Assembly (NCBI RefSeq): GCF_021532625.1
Contig: NZ_JAKGAR010000001.1
Coordinates: 1,297,366 to 1,361,365, forward strand
Origin: Octadecabacter algicola
Lineage (GTDB): Bacteria; Pseudomonadota; Alphaproteobacteria; Rhodobacterales; Rhodobacteraceae
DNA length: 64,000 nucleotides
Direction of reading: 5' to 3'
The translations under genes and the position numbers were made by a program. Each line of letters begins with the position of its first letter. The first letter of the stretch is position 1. Of this stretch, positions 35,956 through 45,507 are shown one piece after another. A model generated the notes under the pieces. It was given only the letters and a program-made list of their open reading frames with translations. It did no database searches and was not told where the DNA came from.

Positions 35956-36000
35956 ATTGCAAATCCGTGTACACCGGTTCGATTCCGGTACTCGCCTCCA
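35956..36000 (+). repeat. att3: far end of the island
   Basis: 45 bases identical to the tRNA-Cys 3' end at 16544-16588; the next T also matches. It marks the right end of element B. Confidence 0.9.
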
Positions 36001-36182
36001 TCTTTTCCCGAACTATTGAGTAATTGTCGGCATTTCAGGTGCTAGGCTTTGATCGCTTCGGTTCGCACCAATCGGGGACATCCAGTTTAAGATACTTTGT
36101 GGCGGGTGAACGAGATTTGAGCAGCATGACAATTATCATTTGCGTCACACACGGGCTAAGCGCCCGTCATGATGCAAACCAT

Positions 36183-37022
36183 TTACGGGCCTAGGTTGCG
36201 CCAAATGTGTTGCACCCAAGCTTTGATCTGCAGGGCTTCGTCCCAGCGGTTCGACATCTCGCGCCCATCAGGGCCGGTCATCGCGTAATCTGGTGGACCC
36301 AGTTCGCATAGGAACACACAGTTGCCTTCAGGATTGCGAGATCGCCAGCCGGCAAAACCTTCTTGCCACCAGCCTTTAAACATCTCGACCCATTTTTGGT
36401 TCTGCGGAAAGTCTAATTGCAGCTGAATCTGGCTTCGGCTGGCGACGCGACCTTGGAAACTGTCAGACCGCGCGAGAATGCGGCTCATGTGTTCGGCGTC
36501 ACGTGGGCGTAGCGGACAGGCCATTTCACGCCCTGTTACGTAGTGGGACAAATCTGCACACATCCGCATCTCGGGCACCGCGTCCAGCAGGCAGAGCGTG
36601 GAGAAAAGATCATTGGTGATGCAGTCTCGGTGGGTTTCAAACAGGATTGGCATCCCTTCTTGCTCTGACATGTCGATCCATGCGCGGATAACGGGGATCA
36701 TGCCCTCCACGCTCACAGGCATCACCTGCCCTATCACAACCACGAAAGGCGCGCCGAAGTCTTTCGCCAATTTCAAAGTCGGTCGTAGGCCTTCGATGGT
36801 TTTCGGAAAATCAACCAAGAACGGTCGAAGCCCAGCGCGGGCCATCATGGGTTCAATTCGTTTAACGTCTTCAACCGAGGTCGCGCCGAAGTCCAGCGCC
36901 ATGCCTTGGTATCCAGCATCTGCAACCATTTCGACAACAGCTTCAAAGGGCAGTTTAACACCGCTTGGGTCATGGGGCTGCATCGCCCATAGTGAGGTGT
37001 AGATATCGAGGGACTGGGTCAT
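36183..37022 (-). CDS. TIM-barrel sugar isomerase/epimerase-like protein
   Basis: 279 residues from ATG 37022, overlapping the desaturase stop (ATGA). The repeating beta-alpha pattern and segments AGYQGMALDFGA, VVVIGQVMP, ILFETHRDCITND and MCADLSHYV resemble the xylose isomerase-like TIM barrel family (AP_endonuc_2), where E and H/D residues bind a divalent metal. Substrate unknown. Translational coupling to a fatty acid desaturase-like gene is unusual and may point to a shared pathway. Confidence 0.72.
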   Translation of the reverse strand: MTQSLDIYTSLWAMQPHDPSGVKLPFEAVVEMVADAGYQGMALDFGATSVEDVKRIEPMMARAGLRPFLVDFPKTIEGLRPTLKLAKDFGAPFVVVIGQVMPVSVEGMIPVIRAWIDMSEQEGMPILFETHRDCITNDLFSTLCLLDAVPEMRMCADLSHYVTGREMACPLRPRDAEHMSRILARSDSFQGRVASRSQIQLQLDFPQNQKWVEMFKGWWQEGFAGWRSRNPEGNCVFLCELGPPDYAMTGPDGREMSNRWDEALQIKAWVQHIWRNLGP

Positions 37023-38002
37023 TCGGCTTCCACCCGCATGCTGCGTCCGTTCACTGGAACCACCCAGACTTCGTTCATCGGGTACTTGCTTTCGTCCTGT
37101 TGGCGCAACTTTTTGATGACTTCGATTTGGAACTCGATCCACCCCATGCGCCAGACCTCACCGCCGATTTGGGTTTCGATTTTGTCGTTCAGATCACGCA
37201 GCTTCCAAAATGGCACGGACGGGAATGTATGGTGGGCTGTGTGGTATGGCATTTGCCAGCACAGCCAGCGAATAAATGCATTTGTGCGCGTGCTGCGGGT
37301 GTTTTCCAAGATGTTATCTTCGTGGCTCAATCCCAAATGCTCGATTGTATTTTGAAGCTGGTGAACGGGTTTGGTCAGGATCATCGGCAAAATCCAAAAT
37401 GTCAGCCACGCCCAGCTTCCTGCAATCAGTGATCCGACAAGGATCGCGACATAAAGAGCGAGGTGGATGCGGCTTTCACGGATAACTTTGGCTTCTTCGT
37501 CGGTTCGGATAAAGGGTTCTACGATAACCCCACGCGCCCGGCGCACGACGCCAAATACGCGATTACGCCAATAGGTGACGCCGCTGAGCCATAAAAGATA
37601 GGTTGTCAGAGTGTAAGGTTCACGCACCAACTCGCCGTCGCGTTCCCAATCTTGGGTCCATTTGTGGTGGGCAAAGTGCATGACCTGATCAAAGTCGCGT
37701 GGAAAGATCATAACGAACCCGATCACACGCCCCCAGATTTCATTGACCTTCTTGGTGGCAAAGACTGTGCCGTGAGATAGTTCGTGTTGGCCTGCGTATA
37801 AAAAGTTCAACAACACCCCTAGCACAAATCCGGTCGCCAGAACCCAAACGCTCCCCATCGCCTGTGCATGAAGGATGGCAAACACGACAATGGCACCAAC
37901 ATGGCTTAGAATCTGCATCCATCCACGCAAGTCGGACCGCGCGTTGAGATCGCGTAACTCCTGCGGTTCCAACAACTTACGGCGTGAAAAGCTGGCTTCC
38001 AT
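37019..38002 (-). CDS. membrane fatty acid desaturase/hydroxylase family
   Basis: 327 residues from ATG 38002 (GAGGA upstream). The three histidine boxes of the diiron desaturase family are present: H73xxxH77 (HELSH), H109-H113 (HFAHH) and HTAHH near 235. Several membrane helices (about 30-70, 90-100, 175-215). The family introduces double bonds or hydroxyls in acyl chains or related alkyl substrates. Divergent from a LysR gene that probably regulates it. Confidence 0.85.
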   Translation of the reverse strand: MEASFSRRKLLEPQELRDLNARSDLRGWMQILSHVGAIVVFAILHAQAMGSVWVLATGFVLGVLLNFLYAGQHELSHGTVFATKKVNEIWGRVIGFVMIFPRDFDQVMHFAHHKWTQDWERDGELVREPYTLTTYLLWLSGVTYWRNRVFGVVRRARGVIVEPFIRTDEEAKVIRESRIHLALYVAILVGSLIAGSWAWLTFWILPMILTKPVHQLQNTIEHLGLSHEDNILENTRSTRTNAFIRWLCWQMPYHTAHHTFPSVPFWKLRDLNDKIETQIGGEVWRMGWIEFQIEVIKKLRQQDESKYPMNEVWVVPVNGRSMRVEAE

Positions 38003-38096
38003 GGCGTGATCCTCATGTTTTTTGCTATTCAATCACTATTCATCTAATTTTCGCATGTCTAATGATTAAATTCACCCGAAATCATGAAGTAACCAC

Positions 38097-38984
38097 ATGA
38101 GTTTACCCCCTCTTTCTGCCTTGATCGTTTTGGATGCACTGGCCCGAACAGGGACCGTTCGTGATGCAGCGGTCGCGGTTCGACTGAGCCAAAGCGCCGT
38201 AAGTCACAAACTGAAGGCCCTTGAGGCGCAACTTGGTTTTGCGTTGACCACTGCAAAGGGTCGCGGTGTTGTCCTCACATCAGATGCTCGACGTTACGTG
38301 GCGGCTATTCGGCCTGCCCTTTCGATATTGCATGAAGCGCATAGTAGTTTGGATCAGGCCAAGGGTCCCCTTGAAATCGTGGTAGCATCTGGATTTGCAG
38401 CGACTTGGCTGGCACCACGCCTGTCAGATTTTCGACAACGCCATCCCGCGATCTCACTTAGGCTGCGCAGTATTGCAGCTGGCGAAGACATACCGGAATG
38501 TGATCTTGCGATCCTGTTTACGGACCGTCCTGCTGAAGGGTCGATACATCTGTTTGATGTCACCTTCTTTCCGGTCTGTAGCCCTGACTTTCTCCACGCG
38601 CGTGCGCCGCTGACGTTGGACAGTCTCACAGCGGATATGTTGATGCACCTGAACTCGCAGGACGACTGGAACCAATGGATGGCGCAAACGGGTCAGTCGT
38701 TGGCGATCGGTGAACCCAGCATGATTTTCACAGGACTTTTAGCTATGTATGCCTCGGCTGAGGCAGGTATGGGCCTATGCCTTGGTGATGCGGTGACATC
38801 AGATCACGCCCTTCGTTCCGGGCGTTTAGTGCGGCCGTTTACGTATGAAATTCCTGTGCGCGCGTCTTATTGGGTAACACCACCGCCGAACGGCTTTACA
38901 GCGCCCGCCGCGGCTTTTGCGCGATGGTTGCGCGAAAGGTTTCCCCAAGAAACGCCAAAGGCAATCGTTGGGGCGAAGACATAA
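38097..38984 (+). CDS. LysR-family transcriptional regulator
   Basis: 295 residues. The N-terminal winged helix (LSALIVLDALARTGTVRDAAVAVRLSQSAVSHKLKALE shape, residues 5-45) matches LysR regulators of the GcvA-like group, followed by a periplasmic-binding-like effector domain. It starts 94 bases from the divergent desaturase start, the usual arrangement for a LysR protein and its target. Confidence 0.9.
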   Translation: MSLPPLSALIVLDALARTGTVRDAAVAVRLSQSAVSHKLKALEAQLGFALTTAKGRGVVLTSDARRYVAAIRPALSILHEAHSSLDQAKGPLEIVVASGFAATWLAPRLSDFRQRHPAISLRLRSIAAGEDIPECDLAILFTDRPAEGSIHLFDVTFFPVCSPDFLHARAPLTLDSLTADMLMHLNSQDDWNQWMAQTGQSLAIGEPSMIFTGLLAMYASAEAGMGLCLGDAVTSDHALRSGRLVRPFTYEIPVRASYWVTPPPNGFTAPAAAFARWLRERFPQETPKAIVGAKT

Positions 38985-39097
38985 AAGTGTCGATAAAAGT
39001 CTTTGGAAGTAACAAGGCCAACGGGAAATTCGTTGTAGAACCTGTCTGCCACGTCCCCGCCGACCAATGCTGATCCGCGATAAGCAAAGGATCGTTT

Positions 39098-39934
39098 CTA
39101 CGTTTGGTCCAATGACGCATCGATGGCTTCAAAATGAGGGAATGACCGAACATCAGACCCGTTAACCTGCCGACTTTTTGTATACGCAATGAAGCTTTCA
39201 ATGGCCGGTTCCGGCTGCCAGTCAACTAAGGCTTGGCGATAGCTTGGTCGTTCCGAGACACGCTGGAACCATGCTTCAAGATGTGGCGTCCTCCCAAACG
39301 GCCAATCCATCAACTTGAATCGATGCACGTTCGGCATCCAAGCGATGTCGCTGAGGGTGAATTCTGGGCCTTCCAAATAGGTTCGACCGTCCGACAACAC
39401 TTGGTTCAGGTGCTGAAAACCAACGTCCGTGCGCGCGATTGCGTCGTTGATGCGGTCACTGTCAAACCCGTCGGCAAAGTCTTTGCGAAACTGCTGCAGC
39501 CATTCATTCTTGTGGCCTTTTTGAAAGGCTTCGACAGCTTCTGCTGGAGGGGGCGGATCCGCGCGAAACAAGAATTCAAATGTCAACAACTTGAGGTCAA
39601 GCTGCGCCTCGTCCGCCATTGTCAGAAGTGTCTTATCCCGAACGCGGGCGAGCGGGCTATCGGCGCCCGCAATATGTCCAATTATATCGATAGACTCGAT
39701 ATATAGCCGCCCGTCTTCAACCAAGGCCGGAACCAACCCTTTAGGATGGATTTTTTGATACTCCGGCGTTGCATGCTCGTCTTTTTCGAGGTTAACAACG
39801 TGGCTTTCGAATGTGCGATCGCTTTCGAACATCGTGATCCGGACCCGCTGTGAACAGCTCGACATTGGCGCATGCCAAAGGTGAAGCCCCTTAAGGCTCT
39901 TTAGGCTGGTATCCTTTGGTTCGATCTCTGGCAC
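39098..39934 (-). CDS. glutathione S-transferase family protein
   Basis: 278 residues from GTG 39934 (AAGAGGGG upstream). An N-terminal thioredoxin-like domain with MSSCSQRVRI (residues 24-33, a serine/cysteine active-site region) and cis-proline GLVPALVEDG, ESIDI for glutathione contact, then a helical domain. Length is above the usual 210-230. It is the last gene of the catabolic operon, 12 bases after BKACE; a role in isomerisation or detoxification of a pathway intermediate is inferred. Confidence 0.82.
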   Translation of the reverse strand: MPEIEPKDTSLKSLKGLHLWHAPMSSCSQRVRITMFESDRTFESHVVNLEKDEHATPEYQKIHPKGLVPALVEDGRLYIESIDIIGHIAGADSPLARVRDKTLLTMADEAQLDLKLLTFEFLFRADPPPPAEAVEAFQKGHKNEWLQQFRKDFADGFDSDRINDAIARTDVGFQHLNQVLSDGRTYLEGPEFTLSDIAWMPNVHRFKLMDWPFGRTPHLEAWFQRVSERPSYRQALVDWQPEPAIESFIAYTKSRQVNGSDVRSFPHFEAIDASLDQT

Positions 39935-39946
39935 GGCTCGCCCCTC

Positions 39947-40885
39947 TTAGAAATTCACCCGGTCTCCGCCCTTAAGATCAAGGATCTCACGGGCTTCGTC
40001 AGGTGTAGCGACAACAGACCCGAGGTCCTCGACGATACGGCGGATCTTGGCGACTTGTTGGGCGTTGCTTTCGGCCAATTCGCCGCGATTGATAAACAGG
40101 CTATCTTCAAGGCCGACACGTACGTTGCCGCCCATTTGGCTAGCTGTCGTGGCCATCGGAATTTGCGATGCACCCGCGGCAAGAATGGACCAGCGGTAAT
40201 CATCCCCAAACAGCTTGTCGGCGGTCTGTTTCATGAACACGAGATTGTCGATGTCCGCCCCGATCCCCCCCAGAATGCCCATGACGAACTGGATGAAGAT
40301 GGGGGCCTTAAACAGCCCGATATCCATGCAGAATTTCAAGTTATAGAGATGTCCTACATCGTAGCATTCGTGTTCGAACTTGATGTCGTGGGGGGCCAGC
40401 GTTTTGGCCGCTTCTTCGATGTCGCGGAACGTGTTGCGAAAGATATTGCCGTCTGATCCCGCAACATATTCCTTTTCCCAATCAAACTTCCAATCATCGT
40501 CGCCATAGCGCTTGGCCAAGGGGTGGAACGAAAAGTTCATCGATCCCATGTTCATGGAACACATCTCGGCGCTGAATGTTGCTGCGGGTTTGATCCGATC
40601 CTGAATTGAAAGTGTGAGAGAGCCGCCAGTCGAGATATTCACAACCGCGTCGGTCGCCTGTTTGACACGCGGTAGGAACGCCGCGAAATCGTCGGGGTTC
40701 ACAGACGGGGCGCCTGTTTCATTGTCACGCGCATGAAGATGCAGGATTGATGCTCCTGCTTCGGCTGCTTCAATTGCTTCGCGCGCGATGTCGTCGTATG
40801 TGTAGGGCAACGCATCAGACATCGTCGGCGTATGAATGGCACCCGTTACGGCACAGGTGATAATGGTCTTTTTCTGGCGTGCCAT
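39947..40885 (-). CDS. beta-keto acid cleavage enzyme (BKACE/DUF849)
   Basis: 312 residues. CAVTGAIHTPTMSDALPYT, SILHLHARD (zinc-binding HxH), VNISTGGS and the late GLEDSLFI with a glutamate ligand define the BKACE family. The enzyme condenses a beta-keto acid with acetyl-CoA and cleaves it to acetoacetate and a CoA ester; known substrates include 3-keto-5-aminohexanoate and dehydrocarnitine. The start is two bases from the LivM-like stop. Neighbouring dehydrogenases would supply a beta-keto acid. Confidence 0.9.
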   Translation of the reverse strand: MARQKKTIITCAVTGAIHTPTMSDALPYTYDDIAREAIEAAEAGASILHLHARDNETGAPSVNPDDFAAFLPRVKQATDAVVNISTGGSLTLSIQDRIKPAATFSAEMCSMNMGSMNFSFHPLAKRYGDDDWKFDWEKEYVAGSDGNIFRNTFRDIEEAAKTLAPHDIKFEHECYDVGHLYNLKFCMDIGLFKAPIFIQFVMGILGGIGADIDNLVFMKQTADKLFGDDYRWSILAAGASQIPMATTASQMGGNVRVGLEDSLFINRGELAESNAQQVAKIRRIVEDLGSVVATPDEAREILDLKGGDRVNF

Positions 40886-40887
40886 GG

Positions 40888-41910
40888 TCAGGCTCCTTTG
40901 TCGTTACTATCAACCCGAACCCGATAGCTGAGTGGGAAGAGTTCAAGGTCGTATCTGTCACGGATCAGGCCCCAGACGCCTTTAGGCGCTTTGAGCATAA
41001 CCACGATGGCTACTGCCCCGAGGGCGATCAGGTAAATCGTTCCGTAATCGGCCAGCGTTTCGCGCAAGGCGAAGAACAGTAAGGTGCCGATGATGGGTCC
41101 CTCAAGTGTGCCAATGCCGCCGATCACCACGATGAAGATTACGAAAGCCGTCCAGTCATTGACGCTAAAAGCCGCATCCGGTGAAATCCGTAACTTTTGA
41201 AGAAAGATCAGCCCGCCCACTATCGCAGTGAAAGCGGAGGTTACGACGTAGACTTCGAGCTTGGTGCGCCAGATATCAATGCCGAGCCCCGACGCAGCGA
41301 TTTCGCTGTCTCGGATGGCGGTCAACGCAAGGCCGCGACGTGTGCGCAAGAAAGCGTAGACGGCTCCAATAACCACAACGGCCGCCCCGAGTGCCAACCA
41401 ATAGGATAAGGCCTCGCGCCCCGAACGGGACTCGGAAAGTGACTTAACCACACCAACAGGCAGCGACGAACCGGACCCGCCACCAAGGGCTGATGCTTGT
41501 GCAAAGGACAGGCGGAAAACCTCTGCTACGACCCATGTTCCAATGGCGAAATAAGCCCCGCGTAAACGAAAGATCAGGATGGCAATCGGCACTGACAGCA
41601 CCGCCGCCAACAGCCCGCCAATCAAGATCGCGACTATGGGATGTACGCCCCCGAAAATAGTTAACGCAAAAAGCATGTAGCCACCAAAGCCGACAAAGGC
41701 CTGCTGGCCGACAGAAACCAAACCCGCATATCCCGCCATCAGGTTCCAAAGACAGGCCAGCGACAGGTAGAGGAAGATTTCCCCCATAAGCCGCAGATCG
41801 GCACGACCGGCCCACCATGGTGCGGCGGCCAAAACGATTAAGGCCAACAGCCCAATGATCATTGCAACGCGCGATGCGCGGGTGGCTCTAGTGACGATAC
41901 GCGCGTTCAA
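40888..41910 (-). CDS. branched-chain ABC importer permease, LivM-like
   Basis: 340 residues from a TTG at 41910 that overlaps the LivH-like stop (TTGA); a longer frame to 41991 runs into the neighbour. About eight to ten membrane helices, with the LivM signatures GYAGLVSVGQQAFVGFGGY and GGIGTLEGPIIGTLLFFAL. Forms the inner-membrane channel with the LivH-like protein. Confidence 0.88.
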   Translation of the reverse strand: MNARIVTRATRASRVAMIIGLLALIVLAAAPWWAGRADLRLMGEIFLYLSLACLWNLMAGYAGLVSVGQQAFVGFGGYMLFALTIFGGVHPIVAILIGGLLAAVLSVPIAILIFRLRGAYFAIGTWVVAEVFRLSFAQASALGGGSGSSLPVGVVKSLSESRSGREALSYWLALGAAVVVIGAVYAFLRTRRGLALTAIRDSEIAASGLGIDIWRTKLEVYVVTSAFTAIVGGLIFLQKLRISPDAAFSVNDWTAFVIFIVVIGGIGTLEGPIIGTLLFFALRETLADYGTIYLIALGAVAIVVMLKAPKGVWGLIRDRYDLELFPLSYRVRVDSNDKGA

Positions 41911-42773
41911 TGGTCTATCCTCGGGAAAAGGCCGTTCGGGCGGACTGCCAAAACGACAAGAAAAGCAATATGTCCGGCCAACAGCTGCCATCCGGGATCA
42001 ATCTTTGCACCGATCGTTTGCGCGACACCAAGGATGACACCGCCCGCCAATGTGCCCCAAAGGTTTCCGAGCCCTCCGATGATCACCGCCTCAAAGCCAA
42101 AAATCAGGCGACCACCGCCAACTGACGGATCAAAGCTGGTGCGCATCCCCAAAAGAATGCCCGCGATTGCAGTGACCGCCAGCGCAAGCGCCATAGCCAG
42201 CCCAAAGATGTGCGACTTGTTGAACCCCATGATCTGGGCGATGTCCTGATTGTCGGACACAGCGCGAAACCCGCGGCCAAGGCTCGTGGCGTAAAAAACC
42301 CATTGCAGCAGGGCAATCACCGCGACCGCGATACCAAATGTCAAAAGTGGCAAAACACCAAGAGCCAATCCGCCAACCTGCAGACTTGCCGTTTCAATCG
42401 CGCCACCGTTCAATTTTTGCGGATCGGCGGTGTACCCTTCTAGAAGGGCATTCTGGATGATGACCGAAAGCCCGAAGGTAACAAGAAGCGGTGGCAAGAT
42501 GTCATCGCCAAGCGTCTTGTTCAGTAGCCCCCTTTGCAAAACATAACCAAGCCCCGCCATGACAGGGACGACAAACAGCAGCGCAACAAAAGGATGAACG
42601 CCCAACAAAACGGTCGTCGTCAACCCGAAATAGGCAGCGAGAACAATGAGATCGCCGTGGGCGATATTCACCAGACGCATGACCCCAAAAATCAAAGACA
42701 GCCCTGCCGCAAACAATGCATACAAACCGCCTAGCAGGATTCCCTGCACAATCGCATTGGTCCATTCCATCAT
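41907..42773 (-). CDS. branched-chain ABC importer permease, LivH-like
   Basis: 288 residues, eight or so helices; LivH signatures GGLYALFAAGLSLIFGVMRLVNIAHGD and GGLGNLWGTLAGGVILG. Starts inside the LivF-like stop (ATGA). Confidence 0.9.
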   Translation of the reverse strand: MMEWTNAIVQGILLGGLYALFAAGLSLIFGVMRLVNIAHGDLIVLAAYFGLTTTVLLGVHPFVALLFVVPVMAGLGYVLQRGLLNKTLGDDILPPLLVTFGLSVIIQNALLEGYTADPQKLNGGAIETASLQVGGLALGVLPLLTFGIAVAVIALLQWVFYATSLGRGFRAVSDNQDIAQIMGFNKSHIFGLAMALALAVTAIAGILLGMRTSFDPSVGGGRLIFGFEAVIIGGLGNLWGTLAGGVILGVAQTIGAKIDPGWQLLAGHIAFLVVLAVRPNGLFPRIDH

Positions 42774-43480
42774 TCCGATACCCCAAAATATGCTGCTGTG
42801 ATTTCGTCTCGACTGACGTCTTCTGTGCGCCCTTCGAGCGAGACTCGACCTTCTTGCATGCAGTAAAAACGAGACGACACACGAAGCGCCCGCGAGATGT
42901 CTTGTTCGACCAGCATCGCCGTCATCCCTTCCGAGATGATCCCCGGCAATGCTTTGTAGATGTCGCCGATAATGACCGGAGCCAATCCAAGGCTGATCTC
43001 GTCGAACAGGATCAGATCAGGATTTGAAAGGAGGGCCCTACCGATGGCGACCATCTGTTGCTGCCCACCAGACAAAGACGTGGATTTTTGCTTTCTGCGT
43101 TCTTCAAGGATCGGGAACATGCTGTAAATCTTCGCAAGGGTCCAAGGACCCGCGCGACCTACGGTTCCACCAACAAGCAGGTTTTCTTCAACGCTGAGTG
43201 ACGGGAAAAGCTGACGCCCTTCGGGGACCATTGCCAGACCGAGGTACGCGACTTGATCCGCGCGCAAGCCGCCAATGGGCTGCCCGTGAAATTGAATTTG
43301 CTCAGATTGGTTTGCCACGAGTCCAGTGATCGACCGCATCAAGGTCGTTTTGCCTGCGCCGTTTGCACCGATAATGGCCACGACTTCGCCTGCGTGAACA
43401 TCCATATCGACACCGTAAAGCGCTTGAAAATCCCCGTAGTGGGCATCAAGGCCCGCCAATGAAAGCAATGGGTCAGACAT
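42770..43480 (-). CDS. branched-chain ABC importer ATPase, LivF-like
   Basis: 236 residues. Walker A GANGAGKTT, signature LSGGQQQM, Walker B LILFDEISLGL. The sequence PEGRQLFPSLSVEENL is typical of LivF. Its start overlaps the end of the LivG-like gene by 8 bases. Confidence 0.92.
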   Translation of the reverse strand: MSDPLLSLAGLDAHYGDFQALYGVDMDVHAGEVVAIIGANGAGKTTLMRSITGLVANQSEQIQFHGQPIGGLRADQVAYLGLAMVPEGRQLFPSLSVEENLLVGGTVGRAGPWTLAKIYSMFPILEERRKQKSTSLSGGQQQMVAIGRALLSNPDLILFDEISLGLAPVIIGDIYKALPGIISEGMTAMLVEQDISRALRVSSRFYCMQEGRVSLEGRTEDVSRDEITAAYFGVSE

Positions 43481-44201
43481 CGGGATCCACCCCCAAATAG
43501 ATTTCTTTTACTTCTGCGCTATCCATGATGGCCTTAGGTTCTCCTTCAGCAATTTTCTTACCGAAATCGATGACGATGAGTTTTTCGACAACGGCGAGTA
43601 GCGCATGGACGACGTGTTCGATCCAGATGATCGTCGTACCGGAGGCATGTACATTTCGAATGGTCTCGATAAGGGCAACGCATTCGCCGTCGGTTAGGCC
43701 ACCCGCGATTTCGTCCAGCAGCAACAGCTTTGGCTTTGCTGCCAATGCCCGCGCCATTTCCAGTCTCTTACGGTCGAGCAATGACAGAGATCCTGCCCGA
43801 GTATTCGCTTTGTCGATCAGCCCCGTTGCCTCCAATACCTCCAAGACAAAGGTTTGCGCATCGCGTCCAGACAGACCCGCGCCCTGTGTCGCGCCAACGA
43901 GTGCGTTTTCGAAAACCGTCATGCCGCCAAACGGTTGCGGCACTTGGAACGACCGAGCGATCCCCATCTTGCAGCGCTTCGCGGCGGATTGGGCCGTTAC
44001 GTCCGTGCCCCCAAATTCGATCCGGCCCGCATTTGGCCGCAATGTGCCCGTGATTAAATTGAACAAGGATGTCTTGCCCGCACCGTTTGGTCCGAGGATT
44101 CCAACTGCGGAACCTTCTTGGACGTCGAAGCTGGTCTCATCGGCGACCACTACGGCGCCGAAAGACTTGCTAAGTCCTGAAATGGAAAGGATTGCGGGCA
44201 A
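43473..44201 (-). CDS. branched-chain ABC importer ATPase, LivG-like
   Basis: 242 residues from TTG 44201 with AAGGAG upstream. Walker A GPNGAGKTS, CKMGIARSFQVPQPFGGMTV as in LivG, Walker B LLLLDEIAGGL. The signature motif reads LSLLDRKRLEMA, shifted from the canonical LSGGQ, as in many LivG proteins. Confidence 0.9.
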   Translation of the reverse strand: MPAILSISGLSKSFGAVVVADETSFDVQEGSAVGILGPNGAGKTSLFNLITGTLRPNAGRIEFGGTDVTAQSAAKRCKMGIARSFQVPQPFGGMTVFENALVGATQGAGLSGRDAQTFVLEVLEATGLIDKANTRAGSLSLLDRKRLEMARALAAKPKLLLLDEIAGGLTDGECVALIETIRNVHASGTTIIWIEHVVHALLAVVEKLIVIDFGKKIAEGEPKAIMDSAEVKEIYLGVDPDV

Positions 44202-44212
44202 GATTTTTCTCC

Positions 44213-45484
44213 TTAGTTCAACAGTTGCAAGTCAGCGGTGATCGGGATTTCGGGTGCCGATGCGTTTCCTACGATCTGCAACTCGAAGCCGTCTCCCTGT
44301 CGCTGCCACTGACCGCCGACAAGCGGTGTCTTAGTGACGTTGTTGATCGGGCCGTTATCCCAGTTCACCGGGCCAACCATGGTGTTCAAATTGGTCGATG
44401 AAATAGCCGCAACAATGGCCGCAGGATCGTCCAAATCTTCGGCGCGTGCGACAACGTCGGCAACGACTTCGAACAATGCGTGCTTGAACCCAATCGGTTG
44501 TGTCCATGGACGACCAGAGGCCGCAGTGTACCCTTCGGCCAGATCACGCGAAGACGTGCCCGTTAGAGAAGACGTGTAAGGGTGATGCGGGGACCACCAA
44601 ACCTCGGTCGTTAGACCATTTCCGCGATCGCCGAGGCCTTCGATAACGGACGGGAACAACAACGCCTTACCGATCGTGACGATCTTGGGGTTAAATCCTT
44701 GCTGCGCTGCCTGAGCCCAGAACGTCGCAAAGTCTGGCGGGATCATGTTGCCAGTCACGATTGTACAACCCGCCTCTTTGAATGCGGCGATCTGGTTGGA
44801 AAAATCGTCTGAAAGCGGCTGATACCGACCTGGGTCTGTTACAGTATAGCCCGCCGCAGCCATCGCTGGCGGCAAGCCACGTTCTGGATCACCAAACGCG
44901 TTACCGTCCGCGTCATTCGGGAACAGTCCAGCAACTTGCGTTCCCATATCCGCTTTGGACCACATATCCAAAGTCGCGGCGATCCAGTCTTCAATACCAA
45001 AGAAGAAGTGATAGGTGCTTTGGAAACCTTCACCCGGCACGCCGTTGCGGCCAAAGAAATACGGCTGCCATGGACAGTCAGTCGTAACGCAAGGCACTTC
45101 GTTAATCTCGGCTTGATCTGCGACCGGGTTCACTGTGTCAGGCGTTGACGCGGCAACGATAATGTCGACCTCGTCACCAAGGATCAAGTCAGCTGCGACT
45201 TCTGCAGCACGGTTCGGGTTCGATTGGCTGTCCTTAGAAATGATTTCAATGTTGTAGGACTTGCCATTGTTTTCGATGCCTCCCGAAAACGCAGCCTGGA
45301 TACCTTCCAGAATGTAATCGTCAGCTTCCGCAAAGCCAGCCAATGGCCCTGTGCGTGGGCTAACATGCCCGACCCGCAAAGTAGGTGTCTGCGCATATGC
45401 GCGCGTCGCCGATAGGATTGCTGGCGCGGCCGCCGTTGCAGCCAACCCTCCGAGTAGTTTCCGTCTGTTTGTCTTGATAGCCAT
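44213..45484 (-). CDS. ABC importer substrate-binding protein, Tat-exported
   Basis: 423 residues. N terminus KTNRRKLLGGLAATAAAP is a Tat signal with cleavage near 31 (AYAQ). The mature part is a type I periplasmic-binding fold of the amide/urea/branched-chain group (LRVGHVSPRTGPLAGFAEAD). It delivers an unknown ligand, perhaps the compound broken down by the operon. Tat export suggests cytoplasmic folding of the protein before export. Confidence 0.88.
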   Translation of the reverse strand: MAIKTNRRKLLGGLAATAAAPAILSATRAYAQTPTLRVGHVSPRTGPLAGFAEADDYILEGIQAAFSGGIENNGKSYNIEIISKDSQSNPNRAAEVAADLILGDEVDIIVAASTPDTVNPVADQAEINEVPCVTTDCPWQPYFFGRNGVPGEGFQSTYHFFFGIEDWIAATLDMWSKADMGTQVAGLFPNDADGNAFGDPERGLPPAMAAAGYTVTDPGRYQPLSDDFSNQIAAFKEAGCTIVTGNMIPPDFATFWAQAAQQGFNPKIVTIGKALLFPSVIEGLGDRGNGLTTEVWWSPHHPYTSSLTGTSSRDLAEGYTAASGRPWTQPIGFKHALFEVVADVVARAEDLDDPAAIVAAISSTNLNTMVGPVNWDNGPINNVTKTPLVGGQWQRQGDGFELQIVGNASAPEIPITADLQLLN

Positions 45485-45507
45485 GATTGTCTCCTCCCAA
45501 AGAATGA

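Larger units (their letters stand above)
22322..36000. mobile_element. integrative element B (defence cargo)
   Basis: About 13.7 kb from att2 to att3 (35956-36000). The integrase is next to att2. It carries a DUF6641/AAA/unknown operon with a divergent unknown gene, then cargo: nuclease-ATPase pair, second small recombinase, restriction-modification pair, dGTPase and an HNH protein. No virion, relaxase or type IV secretion genes are visible. Confidence 0.82.
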
